Source: Micromonospora sp. HK10
GTDB lineage: Bacteria > Actinomycetota > Actinomycetes > Mycobacteriales > Micromonosporaceae
DNA: 64,000 nt
Direction: 5' to 3'
Assembly: GCF_000982955.1 (NCBI RefSeq)
Contig: NZ_KQ058701.1
Coordinates: 19,014-83,013, forward strand
The first letter of the stretch is position 1. Every line of letters begins with the position of its first letter. The position numbers and the translations under genes were made by a program. Below the pieces are notes generated by a model. That model was not told the origin of the DNA, ran no database searches, and was given only the letters and a program-made list of their open reading frames with translations. Shown one piece after another: positions 11,001 to 16,270 of this stretch.

Positions 11001-11885
11001 ACCCTCTGCGGCCAACTCGAACGCGGGGAGGCGCCGGTGCTGCCGGCCAAGACCACCTCCTACCGGGCCTGGGCGCAACGGCTGGCCGGGTACGCCGGCT
11101 CGGCGCGGCTGCGTGAGCAGCTGCCGTTCTGGCTGGCCCAGACCGGGGACGCCGGCCTGGCCGGGCTCGCCGACGTCCCGGACGACGGGCCGTACCGCCT
11201 CGGCGAGCTGGGGCTGGCCTCGGTCACCCTCGACGCGGCGGCCACCCGTGGGCTGCACGCCGCCGCCCGGCGGCTGCGCACCGGCGTGCGGGACCTGCTG
11301 GTGTGGGCGGTGGCGGGCACCGTGGGGGCGCGCACCGGCGGCCCGGTCACCGTGGCCACCACCGGCCACGGCCGGGAGCCGCTCTTCGACGACGTCGACA
11401 CCACCCGCACCGCCGGCTGGTTCCAGGTGCTCTACCCGCTGCGGCTGGAGCTGCCCGCCGCCGGGCCGGCGACCCGCTCGCTGCGCGCGGTGATCCGCCA
11501 GCTCGGCCGGGTGCCGGACAACGGCATCGGGTACGGGCTGCTGCGGCACCTCTGCCCCGACGAGCGGGTACGCGGGCAGCTGGCGGCGATCCGGCCCCCG
11601 GCCATCGCGGTCAACTACATGGGCGGCTTCGGCTTCGACGACGTGTCCCCCGGCAGCCAGCTCCTCGACGTCTGCCCGGCGCCGTTCGGGCCGACCGAGG
11701 ACCCCGACGGTCACTGGCCGTTCCCGTTCGACGTCACCGGCGCGCTCACCGGCGACGGGTTGCGCCTCGACCTCAGCTACGCCACCCCGGCCTTCCGGCC
11801 GGAAACCGCAGATGACCTGCTCGACGGCATCCGGACCAGCCTGCTGCGCCTGGTCGGGGACCACGGGCAACCGCCACGTCAGTAG
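5025..11885 (+). CDS. Adenylation-less NRPS: C - FkbH-like - T - C - FkbH-like - T - E-like
   Basis: This 2286-residue protein has no A domain. Order: C1 (about 35-480; HHIVFDA at 170-176); a region like the N-terminal half of FkbH/HAD-IIIC proteins (about 480-765; VGEVCDVRADELGHVPYTAEYFAALG); repeat linker; T1 (GGHSLL, Ser894); C2 (HHIVCDN at 1084-1090); a second FkbH-like region (about 1400-1690); T2 (GGDSLL, Ser1774); and a terminal domain with epimerization-type motifs (TGAQRWF, HHLVVDA at 1975-1981, TTGHGRE at 2112-2118, RTAGWFQVLYPL, VNYMGGFGF). Both FkbH-like regions lack the DxDxT phosphatase core. In E domains the motif is EGHGRE with a catalytic Glu; here that position is Thr. Carrier sites must therefore be loaded in trans, perhaps with glyceryl or peptidyl groups. 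MFS gene follows after 11 nt. Confidence 0.9.
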   Translation: MTQNLHPDLADLTPEQRELLALRLRRARGRRADPGAPRPLSATQEQLWFLDRLDPGTPVYNVPFAERITGRLDVAALHRAVNAVVARHDALRVVFTAADGTVTQRVRDALEVPLPVVDLRALPEPDRREAAGRETVAHAAVRFDLTAGPLLAARLLALADDEHLLLVTVHHIVFDAWSVGLFRDELVRWYGEFAGGEPARVPALPVRFVDHVAARRRPDGEAALAAHLAHWRERLADAPARSTLPPDRPRPPVQTHRGRSLPFTVDGSTLAALDGLARRAGATVNAVALAGLAALLRQATGQDDLLLGMPAAGRSGTELEALIGCFANMLVLRVDATGDPTVRDLVRRVHRTVSDAYAHQEAPYARVVEEVRPPRDPSVNPLFQVMATMTDGDAADRRAAGAVFTPYAAENGLTDFDLFVSLTRHADRIDGAVDFNADLYLDETVAGTVGRLPELLAAMAAAPDRPLSELPGLRRHRIALAATFTVDPLRDPVRFWLDVLRTPADVELVGYGQLVAHLLAGPAAAATVGLLRWEDWLRRQDGPDEAALDAAMDDLTAAVRAYRARTAAPLLLVVCPASPAFADARARALAGRLDDRLSALAAGTPGVHAVWAADQAGRYPVGEVCDVRADELGHVPYTAEYFAALGTVVVRELRRAAGQPRRLVLADATRLPVDRIAGALVGHEVRACPPGGYAAALADTDPARAVLLDPDPATVARLRAAYPRLLALTVPAGWDELRRYLAHVWPLDPPLPTVAAGTGAPAAGRGGAGAGGPGADGPGADGPGADGPGADGPGADGPAADGRGADDPGAGREAADGLVTPIGAERAAYLATELDSPAAVAERCRPAAAGEPAGAELVAPRTPTERRLAGLWAAALGAEQIGVTSDFFALGGHSLLATHLLSQVQAEFGREVSLYTLFTHPTVAQLATVLDGDAARPAEHAPITAAPPGTPAVASSAQVRLWALDQLGDDVVRHNTTAAVELRGDLDVDALRRALADVVDRHEVLRTTFRDRGGEPEPVRHAHLDPWQEPLDLTALPDGRQARALRRAVTAHAAHRYHLAAGPLLLARLVRLAPQRHQLLLGMHHIVCDNTSWSIVLADLAARYGHHTTGAGGELPPLPVQFTDYARHQRDWLASTAVEPHLAYWRERLRDAPPLLALPTDHPRGEERSDVAGYRSQRLPAGVGAAVRELARAEGVTPFAVLLAGFAALLHAESGQPDLVLGVPTAGRDRAELAGLVGCFADLLPLRVDVAGRPTFRQLVGRAYRSAREAYRHQGVPFATVVEALRLPRQTAYHPLFQCVLNVIDGADELPEFAGLAAAPVDVPSVGVDFDLFLSLTWQDGELHADLAYSADLFTPERMGRLLGALGRVLDDGLRRPDAPIAGPAAAAPTRSAARPAPRLVVGGTVEAAELAPTVRFWSELLGVPYAVRPLPAGALLRLLRDPAAGLAGAATDRNALLLRWEDRIPGGPLGAAVRALRAYRAELVSALAAYRGWSAAPLTLLVCPATPRYAGAPWAGVLADLTAGLRAGCPASGVDVVPVPAWAHRYRVPEPSGADGCSPELSAVLGTLLVRRALRHPAVDRLVVPAGPAPRQAELAAVLAAQARAGRRVLLTTAPQAPELAALVAAGLVGADPAPTAAPGTLLLHPASEPVPAGPLAVPFDPEDGPAAVLRGLWLLDRPPGEPAAPGRSARANSPAGDGTPVDPGLLAEVAVELADAAAIRAAVADGYRRRAERAAAAPRTERERQLVAIWSDLLRAGGLGIHDDFFAAGGDSLLAMQLVARCAEAGITVTPRQLVRHPTVAELAASLGAATTVDAELAASLGAATTVDAEQGEVTGAAPLTGAQRWFTDLIAPTMGRPALFNHPYYLRLARPLPADLLREAVRRLVAQHDALRLRLTRQADGSWRQHHADPADAVPFTSHDLTGLPLAEREAAAEARCAAEQTGLDLTAGPLARVAHLRLGPELPDRLLIVAHHLVVDAVSRGLLLADLETLCGQLERGEAPVLPAKTTSYRAWAQRLAGYAGSARLREQLPFWLAQTGDAGLAGLADVPDDGPYRLGELGLASVTLDAAATRGLHAAARRLRTGVRDLLVWAVAGTVGARTGGPVTVATTGHGREPLFDDVDTTRTAGWFQVLYPLRLELPAAGPATRSLRAVIRQLGRVPDNGIGYGLLRHLCPDERVRGQLAAIRPPAIAVNYMGGFGFDDVSPGSQLLDVCPAPFGPTEDPDGHWPFPFDVTGALTGDGLRLDLSYATPAFRPETADDLLDGIRTSLLRLVGDHGQPPRQ
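7338..7457 (+). repeat. 15-bp tandem repeat encoding GPGAD linker
   Basis: Eight consecutive imperfect 15-bp units encode GPGAD, GPAAD, GRGAD and DPGAG pentapeptides. They lie in the NRPS between the first FkbH-like region and the segment leading to T1. Low-complexity Gly/Pro/Ala/Asp linkers of this type are flexible tethers; repeat number probably varies among strains. Confidence 0.85.
10431..10514 (+). repeat. Perfect 42-bp tandem duplication within NRPS
   Basis: Two adjacent identical 42-bp units (10431-10472 and 10473-10514) each encode AELAASLGAATTVD. They fall at the end of the second T domain, just before the E-like domain. Identity at every base implies a recent duplication by slippage or unequal exchange, or an assembly error. 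Confidence 0.9.
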
Positions 11886-11896
11886 GAGGACTCCCC

Positions 11897-13282
11897 ATGG
11901 CGTTCCGACGCCCGTCCCGGTTCGCCGGGTTCACCACGATCTGGTTCGGCCAGTTGCTGTCGGCGCTGGGCACCCGGATGACGAACTTCGCCCTGAGCAT
12001 CTGGGTGTGGGACGTCACCGGCCGGGCCTTCGACCTGACCCTGCTGATGGCGTTCGCGTTCGGCGCGACTGTCGTCTTCAGCCCGATCGCCGGCGCCCTG
12101 GTCGACCGGTGGAGCCGCCGGCTGACCGTGGTGCTCAGCGACATCGGTTCGGCCGTCACCACCGGCGCGCTGCTGCTGCTCTTCCTCACCGACTCGGTGC
12201 AGGTCTGGCACCTCTACCTGGTCAACCTGGTCACCGGCGCGTTCCTGGCGTTCCAGCTGCCGGCGTACCAGGCGACCATCACGGTGATGATGGAGAAGGG
12301 CCAGTACCCGCGGGCCAACGCCATGATGTTCGCGGTCCGGACCATCCCGGTGATCTTCGCGCCCGGCTTCGCGGCGGCCCTGCTCGGAGTCCTCGACATC
12401 AAGGTCATCCTGCTGATCGACGCGCTCTCCTACGTGGTGGCCATCGGCGCGGTGCTGCTGGTCCAGCTGCCGCCGGTGCCCCGGGCCGCGCACGACGACG
12501 GCGGCTTCTGGTCCGACACCGTGCACGGCTTCCGCTACATCCTGGCCAGCCGGGCATTCACCGGGCTGGAGGCGATCATGTTCGCCATCAACGTGCTGGC
12601 CGCGGTCGGCTTCGCCCTGCTCGTGCCGCAGATCCTGGCCCGTACGGACAGCAGCACCAACGCGGTCGGCCTGGTGCAGACCATCGGCGCGGTCGGCGGC
12701 GTGGCGGGCGCCGCCCTGCTCGGGCTGCTGCCGAACACCCGGCACAAGATCCGCCGGATGCTGCTGGCCATCCTCGTGTTCAGCGTGCTGGGCCGGATCG
12801 TCTACGGCGTCGGTGACTCGATCATCGTCTGGTCGGTGGCGCTGCTCTTCCTGCACCTGTCCATCCCGTTCATCGACGGGTACGCCCAGTCGGTCTGGCA
12901 GGAGAAGGTCGAGCCGTCGGCTCAGGGCCGGGTCTTCGCGGCCCGGCAGTTCATCGAGGACCTGGCGTACCCGGGCGGCACCGCGCTGGCCGGCATCGCC
13001 GCGGACCGCTGGTTCGAGCCGATGATGCGCGAGGGCGGGCCGGGTGTGCCGCTCTTCGGCTGGCTGGTCGGCGACGGGCCGGGCGCCGGAATGGGACTGA
13101 TCTTCGTCATCGTCGGCGTGCTCGGCATCGGCGTGGCGGCGGCGGGCTGGCTCTCGCCGAGCATCCGCCGGATGGAGGTCGACCTGCCCGACCACGACGA
13201 GCCCGAGCCCGGCCCGGCCCCGCTGCCCGCGCCGACCGGCACCGACGAGCTGACCGACGACCGCGCGGTGGTGGCGAAGTGA
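11897..13282 (+). CDS. MFS transporter, likely product exporter
   Basis: This 461-residue protein has about 10-12 hydrophobic helices, an N-terminal FAGFTTIWFGQLLSALGT segment and VDRWSRRLTVVLSD, the conserved loop 2-3 motif of MFS permeases of the MFS_3 / macrolide-efflux (Mef) type. The C-terminus is a hydrophilic acidic tail. An AGGAGG site precedes ATG at 11897, and the gene lies between NRPS (11 nt upstream) and ACP (4-nt overlap), so it belongs to the biosynthetic operon and most likely exports the product or confers self-resistance. Confidence 0.9.
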   Translation: MAFRRPSRFAGFTTIWFGQLLSALGTRMTNFALSIWVWDVTGRAFDLTLLMAFAFGATVVFSPIAGALVDRWSRRLTVVLSDIGSAVTTGALLLLFLTDSVQVWHLYLVNLVTGAFLAFQLPAYQATITVMMEKGQYPRANAMMFAVRTIPVIFAPGFAAALLGVLDIKVILLIDALSYVVAIGAVLLVQLPPVPRAAHDDGGFWSDTVHGFRYILASRAFTGLEAIMFAINVLAAVGFALLVPQILARTDSSTNAVGLVQTIGAVGGVAGAALLGLLPNTRHKIRRMLLAILVFSVLGRIVYGVGDSIIVWSVALLFLHLSIPFIDGYAQSVWQEKVEPSAQGRVFAARQFIEDLAYPGGTALAGIAADRWFEPMMREGGPGVPLFGWLVGDGPGAGMGLIFVIVGVLGIGVAAAGWLSPSIRRMEVDLPDHDEPEPGPAPLPAPTGTDELTDDRAVVAK

Positions 13283-13509
13283 GGCTCGCCGAGGTGGTGG
13301 CCGGGGTGCTGGAGGTCGACCCGGCGGAGGTGACCGACGAGTCCGGGCCGGAGACCATCCCCACCTGGACCAGCCTGCGGCACCTGCAGCTGGTGGTCAC
13401 CCTGGAGGAGGTCTACGGGCTCTCCTTCGCCTTCGAGGAGATCCGCGACGTGCGCAGCGTCGGCGCGTTGCGCGACGTGCTGCGGGCCAAGGGCACGGTG
13501 CCGGCATGA
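13279..13509 (+). CDS. Acyl carrier protein (FkbH-associated type)
   Basis: This 76-residue acidic protein has a carrier-protein helix II start at IPTWTSLRHLQLV, with Ser32 as the expected phosphopantetheine site. The WTSL form in place of DSL is typical of ACPs that partner FkbH-like glyceryl transferases in tetronate and glyceryl pathways. GTG at 13279 overlaps the MFS stop by 4 nt. It may carry glycerate made by the enzyme at 16271 or the group handled by the degraded FkbH-like protein immediately downstream. Confidence 0.85.
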   Translation: MRLAEVVAGVLEVDPAEVTDESGPETIPTWTSLRHLQLVVTLEEVYGLSFAFEEIRDVRSVGALRDVLRAKGTVPA

Positions 13510-13582
13510 GCGAGCGTCAGCGAGCGAGTCATCGGTGCGGCGCGGTGCCTCGTACCGGTGCCGAGCGGCGCGAGGTGCCGGC
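13510..13582 (+). repeat. Small interspersed repeat-like insert between ACP and FkbH-like genes
   Basis: The 73-bp spacer opens with an internally repetitive GAGCGAGCGTCAGCGAGCG run and is bounded by two copies of GGTGCCGGCATGAG (13498-13511 and 13574-13587). The right copy supplies the start of the next gene. In an operon whose other genes overlap, this spacer looks inserted. Similar GCGAGCGNCAGCGAGCGA strings are, to my recollection, dispersed in Micromonosporaceae genomes; that needs a search. Confidence 0.55.
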
Positions 13583-15172
13583 ATGAGTGCGGAGCTGTTC
13601 GCGCTGCGGTCGCGCTGGCAGGCCGTGTGCCGCACGGACCGGGCGCCGGTGCTGCGGATCGGTCTGCTGGCCAGCTACACGGTGGACCCGTTGGTGCCGT
13701 ACCTGGGCCTGGCGCTGCACGACGCCGGGCTGCCGGCCACCGTCGACGTCGGACCGTTCAACCAGGTGGTCCAGCAGTGCCTGGCCGGGGACGGCTTCCC
13801 GGCCACCGTCCGCCCCGACGTGCTGCTGGTCGCGCAGCGGCTGGAGGAGGCCGGCCCGGCCGGCGCCGGCTGGGTCGAGGAGCTGCTGGCCGGTGCCGAC
13901 GCGGCGGTCGCCGCCGCGCGCCGGCAGGGCGCCCTGCTGGTGTACGTGCTGCCGGCGATCCCCGAGGACCGCCCGTGTGGCTACGGCGACGCCGTCGACG
14001 CCGACGGGGTGACCGCCGCCGCCACCGCGGCCCGGGAACGGCTGCGCGACCGGCTGGCCGCCGACCCGGGGGTGCTGCTGGTCGACGCCGAGGAGGCGGT
14101 CCGGGCGGTGGGCGCCCGGCACGCGTACCACCCGGCGCTGTTCCGGTTCGCCAAGATCCCGTACACCGAGGAGGTGTTCGCGGCGCTCGGCGCGACCACG
14201 GCCGGGCTGGTGCGCCGCTGGTACGGTGCGGCCCCGCGGGCGCTGGTGCTCGACGGCGACGCGCTGGCCGACCCGGCCGCCCTGCTGCCGGTCCTGCGCG
14301 AGCTGCGGGCCGCCGGGCTGGCGGTGACGCTGCGGGCCGGCGGCCCGGGCTGGTGGTCGGCGGAGGGCTGCCCGGAGCTGCTGCCGGTGCTGGACGGCTG
14401 GGCCACCGACGCCCGGCCGCTGCCCGCGCAGCTCGCCGAGATCGCCGCCGAACTGGACCTCGCCCCGGCCCAACTCGTCCTGGTCACGGCCGCGCCGGAC
14501 GCCGGCCCTGGCGTGCCGGGGGCGACGGTGCGGCTCGGGGCGGACCCGGCGGGCTGGGCGGACGCGCTGCGGGCCGCCCGGCTCACCGACCGGCTCCCCG
14601 ACCGCCGCTGGACCGGCGGTGCCACCGTCGCCACGGCGGCCGCGTCGGCGGACCCGCCGGCCGGCCTCTCCCTCGACGACTTCGTGTCCAGCCTGGACGT
14701 CCGGGTGGCGTATCGGCCGGTCACCGCCGACGACGTGCCGCCGGTCGCCGAGCTGGTGGCCCGGGCGCACGACTTCGCGCTCTGCCCGGCCCCGCCGGCG
14801 GGGGTGCTCGCCGGACGGGCCGGCGACCTGCTCGCCGTCGAGGTCCGCGACCGGCTCGGCGACTACGGCACCGGCGGCCTGGTGGCGGTACGCCCGGACG
14901 GCGACCGCTGGACGGTGGACCTCTTCTCGCTCTCCTGCCCGGTGCTCGGCAAGGGCGTCGAGGCCGCGGTGCTGCGCGAGCTGGCCGACCGGGCGGCCGC
15001 CGCCGGCGCGGGCGAGGTGCGGGTGCGCTGGACCGACACCGGCCGCAACGGCACCGCCGCGCGGTTCCTGTCCAGCCTGGACGGGCTCGGCGGCACGCCC
15101 GTGCCGGTCCGGGCCGTCCGGGTCGACGCCGCCGGCCCGGTCGCCGCCGAGCCGGCCGGAGCGCTCGAGTGA
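13583..15172 (+). CDS. FkbH-like protein with degenerate HAD core
   Basis: This 529-residue protein aligns over its length with FkbH/HAD-IIIC enzymes: N-terminal domain (LLASYTVDPLVPYLGLAL, FAKIPYTEEVFAALG), a central HAD-like region and a C-terminal GNAT-like domain (LGDYGTGGLVAV, FSLSCPVLGKGVEAAVLREL). The HAD motifs are damaged: DxDxT has become LDGDALAD, the motif II Ser is absent (VTLRAGG), the Lys of the NWGxKxEN motif is missing and the DD of motif IV is replaced by VTAAPD. Glyceryl-ACP synthesis by this protein is therefore unlikely; a structural, acyl-binding or GNAT-type transfer role is possible. ATG at 13583 follows GAGG; the KAS III start overlaps its stop. Confidence 0.85.
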   Translation: MSAELFALRSRWQAVCRTDRAPVLRIGLLASYTVDPLVPYLGLALHDAGLPATVDVGPFNQVVQQCLAGDGFPATVRPDVLLVAQRLEEAGPAGAGWVEELLAGADAAVAAARRQGALLVYVLPAIPEDRPCGYGDAVDADGVTAAATAARERLRDRLAADPGVLLVDAEEAVRAVGARHAYHPALFRFAKIPYTEEVFAALGATTAGLVRRWYGAAPRALVLDGDALADPAALLPVLRELRAAGLAVTLRAGGPGWWSAEGCPELLPVLDGWATDARPLPAQLAEIAAELDLAPAQLVLVTAAPDAGPGVPGATVRLGADPAGWADALRAARLTDRLPDRRWTGGATVATAAASADPPAGLSLDDFVSSLDVRVAYRPVTADDVPPVAELVARAHDFALCPAPPAGVLAGRAGDLLAVEVRDRLGDYGTGGLVAVRPDGDRWTVDLFSLSCPVLGKGVEAAVLRELADRAAAAGAGEVRVRWTDTGRNGTAARFLSSLDGLGGTPVPVRAVRVDAAGPVAAEPAGALE

Positions 15173-16209
15173 GCGCCCGGGCGGACGCTCCGCCGGTCGC
15201 GCTCGGGGTGGCCGCGCTCGCCCACGTGCTCGGCGAGCCGGTCGACGTGGCGGTGGCCGCGCCGAGCTACACCACCGACCTGGACCGGGTGCGTTCCTGG
15301 GAGTACCGGACCTTCCACCGGGCCGCCGACGGGATCGGGGTGACCGACCTGGCGGTGGTGGCCGGCGGCACCGCGCTGGACCGGGCCGGGCTGGCCGCCG
15401 CCGACCTGGACCTGGTCGTGCTGGCCGTGCCCGACCTGGTGGAACACCTCTACTGGGACGCGGCCGCGCACACCCAGGCCCGGCTCGGCGCGCACGACGC
15501 CGAGGCGGTGCTGCTCAACCAGGCGTGCGGCGGCGGGGTGGCCGGCTTCGACACGGTGGCCGGCCGGTTCGCCACCCACCCCGGCTACCGGACCGCGCTG
15601 CTGATCGGCGCCAACCGGGTCTGCGAGCCGTACTGGAACCGGATGGAGATCAACACCAGCGTCTTCTCCGACGGTGCGGCCGCCGCCGTGCTGGTCCGCG
15701 ACCACGACCGGTGCCGCTGGCTGGCCACCGAGACGATCAGCGACGGCCGGTACGCCGGGTTCATGCGGATGCCCGTCGGCGGGGCGGCCGCCCCGTTCGG
15801 CCCGGACGCCGGCACCCCGCGCGTCGGCGACCCGGCGGAACGGCTCAACGAGTTCTTCGCCGGCGACGTGCGGCGGATGTTCCGGTTCGTGGCCGCCATC
15901 CGGGACCGCAACCGGCGGGTGGTGGCCGCCGCGTGCGCCCGGGCCGGCGTCACCCCGGCCGAGGTACGCCGGTTCGTGCACTTCCACGACAACGCCCGGC
16001 AGTTCGCCGAGCTGGCCAAGGACCTCGGCGTCGAGCTGGACCGCACCAACGTGGACCTGGCCCTGGACCACGGCCACGTCGGCTGCGCCGACCAGCTCAT
16101 CGGCCTGGAGCACCACCTCGAACACGGCGACCTGACCGCCGGTGACCTGGTGGCGCTGACCAGCACCGGCAGCGGCATGCACTGGGTCTGCACCCTGCTG
16201 CGGGTCTGA
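15169..16209 (+). CDS. KAS III (FabH-like) condensing or acyltransferase enzyme
   Basis: This 346-residue thiolase-fold protein has the nucleophile Cys120 in NQACGGGVAGFD, a catalytic His in VHFHDNARQF (His273 aligns best with HQAN) and DHGHVGCADQ near 303, where FabH has Asn in GNTS but this protein has His303. In tetronate pathways KAS III homologues join or cyclise a beta-ketoacyl chain with glyceryl-ACP, and others (ChlB3, CerJ) act as acyltransferases. Its place between two FkbH-like genes supports use of glyceryl-ACP or another ACP-bound hydroxyacyl group. GTG at 15169 overlaps the previous stop by 4 nt. Confidence 0.88.
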   Translation: MSARADAPPVALGVAALAHVLGEPVDVAVAAPSYTTDLDRVRSWEYRTFHRAADGIGVTDLAVVAGGTALDRAGLAAADLDLVVLAVPDLVEHLYWDAAAHTQARLGAHDAEAVLLNQACGGGVAGFDTVAGRFATHPGYRTALLIGANRVCEPYWNRMEINTSVFSDGAAAAVLVRDHDRCRWLATETISDGRYAGFMRMPVGGAAAPFGPDAGTPRVGDPAERLNEFFAGDVRRMFRFVAAIRDRNRRVVAAACARAGVTPAEVRRFVHFHDNARQFAELAKDLGVELDRTNVDLALDHGHVGCADQLIGLEHHLEHGDLTAGDLVALTSTGSGMHWVCTLLRV

Positions 16210-16270
16210 CCCCCGCACGCCATCCCCACCGACGAACCGCCCCCGGCCCGGGGGGAGGAAGGACGACACG

